A stretch of DNA of 64,000 nucleotides from Microbacterium hydrothermale. Lineage in GTDB: Bacteria; Actinomycetota; Actinomycetes; Actinomycetales; Microbacteriaceae. Shown here one piece after another: positions 56,830-64,000 of the stretch. The stretch is taken from contig NZ_STGM01000008.1 of NCBI RefSeq assembly GCF_004854025.1, forward strand, positions 95,756-159,755, written 5' to 3'. Both the position numbers and the translations under genes were made by a program. Position 1 is the first letter of the stretch. Each line of letters starts with the position of its first letter. The notes below the pieces were generated by a model that saw only the letters and a program-made list of their open reading frames with translations, was not told the DNA's origin and did no database searches.

Positions 56830-57722
56830 GCAGCGTCCTGTACGACGTCCCCGGTCCCAAGGCCATCCTGCGCAACCGCCTCCTGGGCGTGCTCACGATC
56901 GTCGTCGTGGTCGGCATCCTGGGTTTCCTCGTCTGGCGGCTCGCCGAGACGGGGCAGTTCACCGCCAAGAAGTGGTCGGCGTTCACCTACACCAACGTGT
57001 GGACGAGCATCCTGGATGCCACGCTGGCCACGCTCGCGGCCTTCGGCGCCGCGGCCCTCGGGGCGCTGCTGCTCGGCTTCGTCCTCGCGATCGGGCGTCT
57101 GTCGGACCACCGGTGGGTGCGTTGGCCCTTCACCGCCGTGATCGAGGTCTTCCGCGCGATCCCGGTGCTGGTGTTCATGTTCCTGCTCTACTACGGCTTC
57201 CCCGTCATCGGGATCCGCATGGAGCCGTACTGGGCCGTGGTCATCGCTCTCGTCTGCTACAACGGGTCGGTCCTCGCCGAGGTCATCCGCGCGGGCGTCG
57301 AGTCGCTGCCGCGCGGTCAGGCCGAGGCCGGGTACGCGATCGGCCTGCGCAAGGCCGGCGTGATGCGCCTCGTGCTGCTGCCGCAGGCGATCCGCGCGAT
57401 GATGCCGGTCATCATCGCGCAGCTCGTGGTGACGCTGAAGGACACCGCGCTCGGCTTCATCATCACGTACCCCGAGCTGCTGTTCTACGCGAAGTACATC
57501 GGTGCGCAGCCGACGGTCGGTTCTCCCATCGTGCCCGCGACCATCGTGGTGGGGGCGATCTACATCACGCTGTGCCTGATCCTGTCGTTCGTCGCGACGG
57601 TCGTGGAGAAGCGCCTGCGGCGTTCGTCGCGCGGTGACGTCGCCGTGCCCGTGCAGCCCCTTCAGCAGGGCGCGACCGACACGTCGCTGATCGTCGCCCA
57701 GCGCGGCGGATCGGCGCTCTGA
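56826..57722 (+). CDS. gluD: Glutamate ABC transporter permease
   Basis: 298 residues. An N-terminal cytoplasmic stretch and a first membrane helix near 23-43, then four or five more with FTAVIEVFRAIPVLVFMFLLYYG near 100 and the EAA loop GQAEAGYAIGLRKAGVMRLVLLPQAIRAMMP near 163-193. Longer than GluC by an N-terminal extension and a polar C-terminal tail, as in C. glutamicum GluD. Confidence 0.92.
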   Translation: MSSVLYDVPGPKAILRNRLLGVLTIVVVVGILGFLVWRLAETGQFTAKKWSAFTYTNVWTSILDATLATLAAFGAAALGALLLGFVLAIGRLSDHRWVRWPFTAVIEVFRAIPVLVFMFLLYYGFPVIGIRMEPYWAVVIALVCYNGSVLAEVIRAGVESLPRGQAEAGYAIGLRKAGVMRLVLLPQAIRAMMPVIIAQLVVTLKDTALGFIITYPELLFYAKYIGAQPTVGSPIVPATIVVGAIYITLCLILSFVATVVEKRLRRSSRGDVAVPVQPLQQGATDTSLIVAQRGGSAL

Positions 57723-57728
57723 GTCGCC

Positions 57729-57760
57729 CCGACGGGCGGGGGAGTGTCCCCGCCCGTCGG
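57729..57760 (+). terminator. Terminator of the glu operon abutting the pheS promoter
   Basis: CCGACGGGCGGGG (57729-57741) and its perfect inverted copy (57748-57760), loop GAGTGT. The next base begins the TAGACT -10 of pheS. Confidence 0.85.
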
Positions 57761-57766
57761 TAGACT
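57761..57766 (+). promoter_or_regulatory. -10 hexamer of pheS
   Basis: TAGACT with eight bases to the GTG at 57775; the -35 region falls in the right arm of the glu-operon terminator. The transcript would be leaderless or nearly so. Confidence 0.55.
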
Positions 57767-57774
57767 CTCATCTC

Positions 57775-58815
57775 GTGTCCGACGCACCCGAGATCACCCC
57801 CGAGGCCGTCGCCTCCGCGGTCGATGAGGCGCTCGCCGCCATCGCCGCCGCCGCGACCACGGCCGAACTGAAGTCCGCCCGTTCCGCCCACACGGGGGAG
57901 CAGTCCTCCCTCGCCCGGCTGAACGCCCAGATGCGCCACGTCGCCCCCGACCAGAAGGCCGCGTTCGGCAAGCTGGTCGGCCAGGCGCGAGGGCAGGTCA
58001 ATCAGGCGCTCGCCGCTCGCGAGGCCGAGCTCGCCGAGGCCGAGACCGCCGCGCAGCTCGAGGCCGAACGCATCGACGTCACGGCGCTGCCGCAGCGCGC
58101 GCGCGTCGGGGCGCGGCATCCCATCTCCCTCCTGCAGGAGCAGGTGTCCGACATCTTCGTGGGCATGGGGTGGGAGATCGCCGAGGGACCCGAGCTCGAG
58201 CACGAGTGGTTCAACTTCGACGCGCTGAACTTCGACGTCGATCACCCGGCGCGCCAGATGCAGGACACCTTCTTCGTCGACCCGGTCGCGCGTCACCTCG
58301 TGCTGCGCACCCACACGAGCCCGGTGCAGGTGCGCTCGATGCTCGAGCGCGACCTTCCCATCTACGTGCTGTGCCCGGGGCGGGTGTACCGCACCGACGA
58401 GTTCGACGCGACGCACCTTCCGGTGTTCACGCAGTTCGAGGGCCTCGTCGTCGACAAGGGCATCACCATGGCGCACCTCAAGGGCACCCTCGACCACGCC
58501 GCGCGCGTGCTGTTCGGACCCGAGGCCAAGACGCGGTTCCGCGCCAACTACTTCCCCTTCACCGAGCCGAGCGCCGAGCTCGACCTGTGGCACCCGACCT
58601 TCAAGGGCGGGGCGCGATGGATCGAGTGGGGCGGCTGCGGCATGGTGAACCCCAACGTCCTGCGCGCCGCCGGCATCGACCCCGAGGAGTACTCGGGCTT
58701 CGCCTTCGGCATGGGCATCGAGCGCACGCTCATGTTCCGCAGCGACGTCCAAGACATGCGCGACATGGCCGAGGGCGATGTGCGCTTCAGCGAGCAGTTC
58801 GGAATGGTGGTCTGA
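57775..58815 (+). CDS. pheS: Phenylalanyl-tRNA synthetase alpha subunit
   Basis: 346 residues. N-terminal coiled-coil arm (residues 1-100), then the class II catalytic domain: HPISLLQEQVSDIFVGMGWEIAEGPE near 113 (motif 1), CPGRVYRTDEFDATHLPVF near 201 (motif 2) and GFAFGMGIERTLMFR near 309 (motif 3). Forms the (alpha beta)2 enzyme with PheT, whose ATG overlaps this stop (TGATG). Confidence 0.96.
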   Translation: MSDAPEITPEAVASAVDEALAAIAAAATTAELKSARSAHTGEQSSLARLNAQMRHVAPDQKAAFGKLVGQARGQVNQALAAREAELAEAETAAQLEAERIDVTALPQRARVGARHPISLLQEQVSDIFVGMGWEIAEGPELEHEWFNFDALNFDVDHPARQMQDTFFVDPVARHLVLRTHTSPVQVRSMLERDLPIYVLCPGRVYRTDEFDATHLPVFTQFEGLVVDKGITMAHLKGTLDHAARVLFGPEAKTRFRANYFPFTEPSAELDLWHPTFKGGARWIEWGGCGMVNPNVLRAAGIDPEEYSGFAFGMGIERTLMFRSDVQDMRDMAEGDVRFSEQFGMVV

Positions 58816-61322
58816 TGCGGGTTCCGCTGTCGTGGCTGCGTGAGTACGTCGACCTCCCGACGCACGTCACGCCCGAAGAGGTGCTCGCCGATCTCGTGCG
58901 GGTCGGCTTCGAAGAGGAGGACGTGCACCGTTTCGACCTCGAAGGGCCGATCGTCGTCGGACAGGTCGTCTCGTTCGAGGCCGAGCCGCAGTCCAACGGC
59001 AAGACCATCCGCTGGTGCCAGGTCGACGTCGGTGCCGAGCACGGGGGAGTGCGCGGCATCGTCTGCGGCGCGGGCAACTTCTTCCCCGGCGACAAGGTCG
59101 TCGTGACCCTCCCGGGTGCGGTGCTGCCGGGACCGTTCCCGATCGCCGCGCGCAAGACCTACGGTCACGTCTCCGACGGCATGATCGCCTCCGCGCGCGA
59201 GCTGGGCCTCGGCGACGAGCACAACGGCATCCTGCGTCTCGTCGAGCTCGGACTCGATGCGCCCGTCGGCACCGACGCGATCGCGCTCCTCGGGCTCGAC
59301 GACGTCGCCGTCGAGATCAACGTCACCCCCGACCGCGGCTACGCCCTGTCGCTGCGCGGCGTGGCCCGCGAGTACTCGCACGCCACCGGCGCCGCCTTCC
59401 GCGACCCCGCCGAGCGCGCGTGGGGCGACCTCGACCCCGGGACCGGGTTCCCGGTCGCGGTCGACGATCAGGCGCCCATCCGCGGTCGCGTCGGCGCGAC
59501 GGAGTTCGTCGCGCGCATCGTGCGGGGCGTGGACCCGACCAAGCCGACGCCGGCGTGGATGATCGCGCGGCTCACGCTGGCCGGCATCCGCTCCCTCGGC
59601 GTGCTGATCGACATCACCAACTACGTGATGCTCGAGCTCGGCGAGCCCATCCACGGCTACGACCTCGATCGCCTGCAGGGCGGCATCACCGTCCGCCGCG
59701 CGCACGCCGGCGAGAGTCTCGAGACCCTCGACGGCAAGGTGCGCACCCTCGATCCCGAAGACCTCTTGATCACCGACGAGTCCGGGCCCATCGGCCTGGC
59801 GGGTGTCATGGGTGGCGGGACGACCGAGATGACCGACGCGACGCGCAACGTACTCATCGAGGCCGCCGTCTTCGACACGGTGACGATCGCGCGCACCGCC
59901 CGCCGGCACAAGCTGCCCTCCGAGGCGTCGCGCCGTTTCGAGCGCGGTGTCGACCCCAACGTCCCGTTCGCCGCCGCGCGCCGCGTCGCCGACCTCATGG
60001 TCGAGTACGCCGGCGGCACGCTCGACACGACCGTGGGCGGTGCGCTGCGCACCGAGGTGCACATCGACGGCATCGTGCTGCCCGACGGGTTCGTCTCCGG
60101 CCTGATCGGCGTCGACTACCCCGACGACGAGGTCGTCGCCTCGCTCGAGAAGATCGGATGCCGCGTGCTCGACGAGGGCGCGCAGCGCCTGGTCGTCCCG
60201 CCGTCGTGGCGCCCCGACCTGACGGACCGGTGGACGCTCGCCGAAGAGGTCGCGCGCATCGGCGGGTACGACCGGATCCCCTCGATCCTGCCGACGCCGC
60301 CGTCCGGACGCGGCCTGACCTCCGCGCAGCAGGGCCGCCGCCGCGTCGCCAACGCCCTCGCGGCCGCCGGTTTCGTCGAGACGCCGTCGTTCCCCTTCAC
60401 CACCGAGGAGCAGAACGCGCTGCACGGCTCCCCCTCGGGGGAGAAGCTGCCCAGCGTCAAGCTCGCGAACCCGCTCGACGGTCTCGCGCCGTTCCTGCGC
60501 CGCTCGCTGATCCCGGCGCTGCTGCAGGTGGCGCACCGCAACGTCTCGCGCGGCATCGTCGACCTGGCGCTCTTCGAAGCGGGGACGGTCTTCCTGCCCA
60601 AGCCGGGCGTGCAGTACGGAACCGCGTCGGTGCCGCCGCTCGCCGTGCGCCCGGACGCCGCCACCCTCGCCGCGCTCGACGCGTCGATCCCGCCGCAGCG
60701 GCGTCACGTCGCGATCCTGCTGGCCGGGCACTCCGTCGCCAAGCAGCCCGGGCAGCCCGCCCTGGCCGCCGACCTCGCGGATGCCGTCGATGCGGTGCGC
60801 GTGCTGACGGCGGCGGCCGGGCTCGAGATCGAGCTCGTGCAGGCCCAGCGCGCCGCGCTCCACCCGGGCCGCACCGCCCGGGTCCTCGCGTCGGGCCAGG
60901 ACGTCGGCTACGTCGGCGAACTGCTCCCCGCGGTGTCGGCCGCGGCCGACCTGCCGGGTCGCGTGCTCGTCGCCGAGCTCGACCTCGACGCGATGCTCGA
61001 GCTGGCCCAGTCGCGCGTGGTCGCGGCATCCCTGTCGGGATTCCCGGCGGCGACGCAGGACGTGTCGCTGACCGTTCCGCTCGAGGTGGCCGCGGGCGAT
61101 GTGCGCGCCGCCCTCATCGCCGGGGGAGCGCCTCTGCTCGAGGGTGCGCGTCTCGTCGACGACTACCGCGGTCAGGGTCTCGCCGAGGGCGCGAAGAGCC
61201 TCACCTTCGCCCTGCGTTTCCGCGCGGACGACCGCACGCTCACCGCGGCGGAGGCGACCGAGGCGAAGCTCGCCGGGGTCGCGGTCGCCGCGGAGCGGTT
61301 CGGCGCGGCCATCCGCGACTGA
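58815..61322 (+). CDS. pheT: Phenylalanyl-tRNA synthetase beta subunit
   Basis: 835 residues. MRVPLSWLREYVDLP start; B2 tRNA-binding-like domain near 40-150 (IVCGAGNFFPGDKVVVTLPGAVLPG); B3/B4 editing domain near 215-395 (DITNYVMLELGEPIHGYD); B5 near 410-485 (VEYAGGTLDTTVG, PSWRPDLTDRWTLAEEVARIGGYD); and the C-terminal FDX-ACB anticodon-binding domain near 740-835 (FPAATQDVSLTVPLEVAAGDV). A bidirectional terminator follows. Confidence 0.97.
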   Translation: MRVPLSWLREYVDLPTHVTPEEVLADLVRVGFEEEDVHRFDLEGPIVVGQVVSFEAEPQSNGKTIRWCQVDVGAEHGGVRGIVCGAGNFFPGDKVVVTLPGAVLPGPFPIAARKTYGHVSDGMIASARELGLGDEHNGILRLVELGLDAPVGTDAIALLGLDDVAVEINVTPDRGYALSLRGVAREYSHATGAAFRDPAERAWGDLDPGTGFPVAVDDQAPIRGRVGATEFVARIVRGVDPTKPTPAWMIARLTLAGIRSLGVLIDITNYVMLELGEPIHGYDLDRLQGGITVRRAHAGESLETLDGKVRTLDPEDLLITDESGPIGLAGVMGGGTTEMTDATRNVLIEAAVFDTVTIARTARRHKLPSEASRRFERGVDPNVPFAAARRVADLMVEYAGGTLDTTVGGALRTEVHIDGIVLPDGFVSGLIGVDYPDDEVVASLEKIGCRVLDEGAQRLVVPPSWRPDLTDRWTLAEEVARIGGYDRIPSILPTPPSGRGLTSAQQGRRRVANALAAAGFVETPSFPFTTEEQNALHGSPSGEKLPSVKLANPLDGLAPFLRRSLIPALLQVAHRNVSRGIVDLALFEAGTVFLPKPGVQYGTASVPPLAVRPDAATLAALDASIPPQRRHVAILLAGHSVAKQPGQPALAADLADAVDAVRVLTAAAGLEIELVQAQRAALHPGRTARVLASGQDVGYVGELLPAVSAAADLPGRVLVAELDLDAMLELAQSRVVAASLSGFPAATQDVSLTVPLEVAAGDVRAALIAGGAPLLEGARLVDDYRGQGLAEGAKSLTFALRFRADDRTLTAAEATEAKLAGVAVAAERFGAAIRD

Positions 61323-61335
61323 TCAGCCGGACGTT

Positions 61336-61373
61336 CCGGAGCGCCGCGCGGCTCAGGCTGCGCGGCGCTCCGG
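61336..61373. terminator. Bidirectional terminator between pheT and the HTTM gene
   Basis: CCGGAGCGCCGCGC (61336-61349) and its exact inverted copy (61360-61373) with a 10-base loop. The HTTM stop codon (61353-61355) lies in the loop and its last codons form the right arm, so this coding end doubles as a terminator. Confidence 0.8.
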
Positions 61374-62435
61374 CGTTTCGGGAGACACGTCGTCGCGTCC
61401 TTCGCGAACACTCGCGCGGGCCGCGGCGACCGCTCGCCGAACGCGGGACGACGTCATACCGACGACCGCGCGCACGCGCAGCCACGACGCGTCGCGCACC
61501 AGCAGCAGATCGAGAGCGATCATCGCGAGCGAGAACGGCCAGAGCCCGAGCAGCAGCGCGATTCCGAAGTGCGTGAGCGAGAGTCCGGCGACCGCGACGT
61601 AGCGCGACGGCTTCCACAGCAGGGCGACCGGGAACGTCAGCTGCACCGCGAGGGCGAACCACGTACCGACCATGATGAACGGCGTCACCTGCCAGACCGT
61701 CTCGCTGAGGGCGGGGAGCACCTGGAACTCGGTGAGCGACAGGGCGTAGTAGAGCGCCGTGCCCGCGATCCATTCCTCTCCCTGCAGCTTCAGGATCGAC
61801 GACACCAGGTAGACGAGCAGGATCTGGTAGCAGCAGAGGATCAGGGCCGTGTTGTGCAGCAACGGTGAGAGCCACTCCGGAACACGCCGCTGCAGGACGG
61901 CGAAGCGCCCCGCCCGCTCGCCCCGCCGGCGCCGCAGCCACGCGTCGACCGAGAAGTGCCGACTCAGGTCGGCGAAGAGGGCGAAGACGAGCACGATGCG
62001 CATGAGCGTGTCGCCGCCATTGGTGAGCAGCGTCGTGTTGGTCGACAACCCGACCCAGAACAACAGCAGCGCGGGAGTGACCCACCGCGTCTTGAAACCG
62101 ACGAGGAACAGCAGCACCAGGGCGATGAGGGCGAAGTAGGCCAGGTCGAACAGCAGCGGGTCGTCTTTCGAGAAGATGAGCCGGAACGGCTCCCACCACC
62201 CGCGGCGGCGTGCCTCGGGCTCCACCCACCACGACCCGGCCCCCCACAGGTAGTGCCGGTCGGCGAAGCTCGGCAGAAGCACCAGAAGCATCCCGACCGC
62301 GAAGATGATCCTCAGGAGCGAGAATCCGATGGTGGCGTGCTTCGTTGACGTCAACCACTCCTGGAACGCACTCCACAACCGGAGGGGGGAGAGGCGGTCG
62401 CGCCACCCCTGACGACGCGTGAAGTGAATGGTCAT
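61353..62435 (-). CDS. HTTM domain membrane protein (vitamin K-dependent gamma-carboxylase-like)
   Basis: 360 residues with seven or eight membrane segments. The HTTM pattern is visible: STKHATIGFSLLRIIFAVGMLL near residue 30, LIALVLLFLVGFKTRWVTPALLLFWVGLSTNTTLLTNGGDTLMRIVL-type middle region, YQILLVYLVSSILKLQGEEWIAGTALYYALSL near 210 (the Lys-x-Gly-x2-W region), and THFGIALLLGLWPFSLAMIALDLL near 290. HTTM is the membrane part of vertebrate gamma-glutamyl carboxylase; bacterial functions are largely unknown. It lacks the large soluble C-terminal domain of the vertebrate enzyme. The start overlaps the stop of the DUF5819 gene (ATGA), and the two are the end of an operon that begins with a repeat-rich surface protein. 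Confidence 0.87.
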   Translation of the reverse strand: MTIHFTRRQGWRDRLSPLRLWSAFQEWLTSTKHATIGFSLLRIIFAVGMLLVLLPSFADRHYLWGAGSWWVEPEARRRGWWEPFRLIFSKDDPLLFDLAYFALIALVLLFLVGFKTRWVTPALLLFWVGLSTNTTLLTNGGDTLMRIVLVFALFADLSRHFSVDAWLRRRRGERAGRFAVLQRRVPEWLSPLLHNTALILCCYQILLVYLVSSILKLQGEEWIAGTALYYALSLTEFQVLPALSETVWQVTPFIMVGTWFALAVQLTFPVALLWKPSRYVAVAGLSLTHFGIALLLGLWPFSLAMIALDLLLVRDASWLRVRAVVGMTSSRVRRAVAAARASVREGRDDVSPETPERRAA

Positions 62436-63262
62436 GGCCTCTCCTCGCCGGTGTAGCGGGTCTGCACGTCGGCGAAGATGCCGCGCACGGACGGATCGTC
62501 GGCCTGCTCGGCCTCCCGCCAGCCGAAGGTCAACTCGTTGAGGGCGAACTGCCGCTCGTCGTCGAAACGGTGCAGGAAGTCATTGGGGCGGTCGAACTGC
62601 GCCCGCCAGCGCACGCGCTCCACCTCACGACCGAAATACGCCTCGGTGAAAGCCGTCGAGAAGCGGTTCAGCATGTAGTCGTACCGCACGAACGGCACTG
62701 ACGAATTCTCGCCGCCGTCGCCGAGGGCATCGAGCTCCGCGCGCAGGTCGGCATCCGGGATCGCGGCGAAGCCGCCGTCCGACGAGCGTTCGATGAAGGT
62801 GTCCTGCACGCGATCCTGCTGGGCGGAAGTGAGCTCGTCGTAGCGCTCGAGGTAGGTGCTGAGCGCGTTGATGCTGTTCTTCGAGATACGGGACGGAGTC
62901 GGTATGCCGCGCACCGCGGCGAGCTCCATGTCGGTGACATCGACCCAATCGCTTGCCTGCAGGTCGCCGTCCTCGTCCCGCCATTGCGCCTGCACCTGCA
63001 GGGCGCTGTTGACGCGGAGGATGTTCGGGGCGAACACATCCCACCGCTGCGAGAAGTACGGAGCGAAGCCGTCGCTGACCATCTCCTTCGCGGGGGAGGG
63101 GGGTGCCGTGAACGTCGCGCTCACGAACACGTAAGCGCCGACGACCGCGACCGCGGCTGCCGTTCCGATCGCGGGCGCGAGACGCCCTCGCGCCGACGGA
63201 GCGGGACGGGGGGCGGGGGCCGGCCGCGTGATGCGACCGGCCCCTGTCTTCTTCGTGGTCAT
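62432..63262 (-). CDS. DUF5819 family membrane-anchored protein
   Basis: 276 residues. A basic, Pro-rich N-terminus, one membrane segment near 32-52 (TAAAVAVVGAYVFVSATF), then an external domain with PYFSQRWDVFAPNILRVNSALQVQAQWRD near 70-98, the (Q)xWxxFAPN signature of DUF5819. No catalytic motif is recognisable. Its ATG lies one base after the stop of the repeat protein gene and its stop overlaps the HTTM start, so the three are co-translated. DUF5819 genes are known neighbours of HTTM genes in actinobacteria; the pair may form one membrane complex (inference). Confidence 0.85.
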   Translation of the reverse strand: MTTKKTGAGRITRPAPAPRPAPSARGRLAPAIGTAAAVAVVGAYVFVSATFTAPPSPAKEMVSDGFAPYFSQRWDVFAPNILRVNSALQVQAQWRDEDGDLQASDWVDVTDMELAAVRGIPTPSRISKNSINALSTYLERYDELTSAQQDRVQDTFIERSSDGGFAAIPDADLRAELDALGDGGENSSVPFVRYDYMLNRFSTAFTEAYFGREVERVRWRAQFDRPNDFLHRFDDERQFALNELTFGWREAEQADDPSVRGIFADVQTRYTGEERP

Positions 63263-63263
63263 C

Positions 63264-64000
63264 TCAGCCGCTCAGCGAGCCGTCCGCGGGACCGTCCGTG
63301 CCGGCTGCCCCGGGCGAACCGTCTGGGCGCGGCGAACGAGGTCGCGAGGTGCTCTCGCGGTTCCCGCGCGGGGCGGACGCATTGCCGGTGCGGTCGAGGC
63401 CTGCGGCTGCGGTGCTCCTCATGGTCGCGTTCGCGACGCCGGGGCTCCGCGTGCTTGTTCCCGTGGCGACGGGACGGTCGTCGGTCGAGGGGCGGCTCGA
63501 GACCGGCGGAGCCGTCCGGGCGGTGGATGCCGCGGATGCCGAGGCGACGGCGGGACGCGCCTGACGGCGACGGGCGGCGATCAGCGCGAATCCGACCAGC
63601 AGCATCGCGGCGGCGAGGAGCGAGAAGGTGCTTGCGCTGCTCGCACTGTCCGAACCCGTCACGGCCAGCTGCGAGCCGGTGTCGGAAGCGGCGGCTCCCG
63701 CCGGGCTGCCCGCGTGGTTCGAGGAGTCGGTCGAGTCGGTGGCGTCACGGGAGTCGGTCGAGTCGGTGGCGTCGGCGGAGTCCTTGGAGTCGGTGGAGTC
63801 CTTCGAGTCGGTCATGTCCTTGGAGTCGGTGGAGTCCTTGGAGTCGGTGGAGTCCTTGGAGTCGGTGGAGTCCTTCGAGTCGGTCATGTCCTTGGAGTCG
63901 GTGGAGTCCTTCGAGTCGGTCATGTCCTTGGAGTCGGTGGAGTCCTTCGAGTCGGTCATGTCCTTGGAGTCGGTGGAGTCCTTCGAGTCCTTGGAGTCGG
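63264..64000 (-). CDS. Surface protein with TDSKDS hexapeptide repeats and an LAVTG-transmembrane anchor, C-terminal part
   Basis: Open to the right edge; about 245 C-terminal residues are visible. From the edge to about 63722 the protein is a hexapeptide array, TDSKDS or TDSKDM, degrading into TDSTDS. Then SNHAGSPAGAAASDTGS, the sortase-like pentapeptide LAVTG (63654-63668, LPxTG-like with Ala for Pro), and a membrane segment FSLLAAAMLLVGFALIAARRRQ. Unusually, about 100 further residues rich in Ser, Arg, Pro and Thr follow the Arg cluster instead of a short tail. The array is acidic with evenly spaced Lys. First visible gene of the operon with DUF5819 and HTTM. The N-terminus and signal peptide lie outside the window. 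Confidence 0.8.
   Translation of the reverse strand, partial: DSKDSKDSTDSKDMTDSKDSTDSKDMTDSKDSTDSKDMTDSKDSTDSKDSTDSKDSTDSKDMTDSKDSTDSKDSADATDSTDSRDATDSTDSSNHAGSPAGAAASDTGSQLAVTGSDSASSASTFSLLAAAMLLVGFALIAARRRQARPAVASASAASTARTAPPVSSRPSTDDRPVATGTSTRSPGVANATMRSTAAAGLDRTGNASAPRGNRESTSRPRSPRPDGSPGAAGTDGPADGSLSG
63722..64000 (-). repeat. Tandem 18-bp coding repeat
   Basis: Minus-strand units ACCGACTCCAAGGACTCC (TDSKDS) and ACCGACTCGAAGGACATG (TDSKDM) follow one another for at least ten copies and continue past the window end. The two types use different Ser codons consistently, so they are separate unit lineages. Copy number is likely to vary by slippage or recombination; because the unit is a multiple of three, frame is kept. 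Confidence 0.9.

Noticed and set aside
58548..60863. 771-codon minus-strand frame
   Set aside because: Antisense shadow of pheS/pheT; no recognisable protein features.

Overview
The window is chromosomal DNA of a high-GC actinobacterium. Its gene content and order (ftsK-pgsA-cinA-clgR-DUF3046-recA-recX, miaB-miaA-dapF, lexA divergent from a LysM gene, hisC-hisB-hisH-hisA of the PriA type, infC-rpmI-rplT, gluABCD, pheS-pheT), RNase J next to dapA, and the EfeO/EfeB pair point to Microbacteriaceae, most likely Microbacterium or a close relative. This assignment is inferred from protein content, not from a marker-gene search. I see no rRNA or tRNA genes, insertion sequence, prophage or CRISPR array.

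Layout. 1-4.9 kb: end of an efeUOB-type iron operon, an acyltransferase-3 gene and a two-gene flavin oxidoreductase/FMN reductase operon. 4.9-12.5 kb: accessory-looking stretch with intergenic repeats, a methyltransferase, a secreted-type nuclease fold, a fructosamine kinase, a DedA protein, a glycosyltransferase fused to an SGNH hydrolase, and a secreted Gly/Ser-linker wall protein. 12.5-20.8 kb: pnp with a long structured leader, an aldo/keto reductase-like protein, dapB, and redox genes. 21-31 kb: thyA-dfrA-SDR, NUDIX, dapA, RNase J, ftsK, pgsA, cinA. 31-43.7 kb: clgR, recA-recX, a large LuxR regulator, miaB-miaA, dapF, hflX. 43.8-54 kb: S9 peptidase, lexA and its LysM neighbour, histidine genes, infC-rpmI-rplT and a TrmH-family methyltransferase. 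54-64 kb: glutamate ABC transporter, pheST, and a minus-strand operon of a repeat-rich surface protein, a DUF5819 protein and an HTTM protein that runs off the window end.

Functional links: RNA decay (pnp, RNase J), tRNA modification (miaA, miaB), the SOS response (lexA, recA, recX, LysM cell-division suppressor candidate), lysine/diaminopimelate synthesis (dapA, dapB, dapF at three separate loci), and translation (infC, rpmI, rplT, pheST, hflX). Many genes have a TANNNT -10 hexamer ending 6-8 bases before the start codon with no room for a Shine-Dalgarno, so leaderless transcripts look common here.

The observations most worth a second look are the HTTM/DUF5819/TDSKDS-repeat operon at 61.3-64 kb, two intergenic palindromic repeat families with the same internal architecture (1.7 kb and 5.0-5.5 kb), infC with an AUC start plus a Shine-Dalgarno-complementary leader, a hairpin covering the hisA ribosome-binding site, an aldo/keto reductase lacking two catalytic residues, and the GT4-SGNH fusion.
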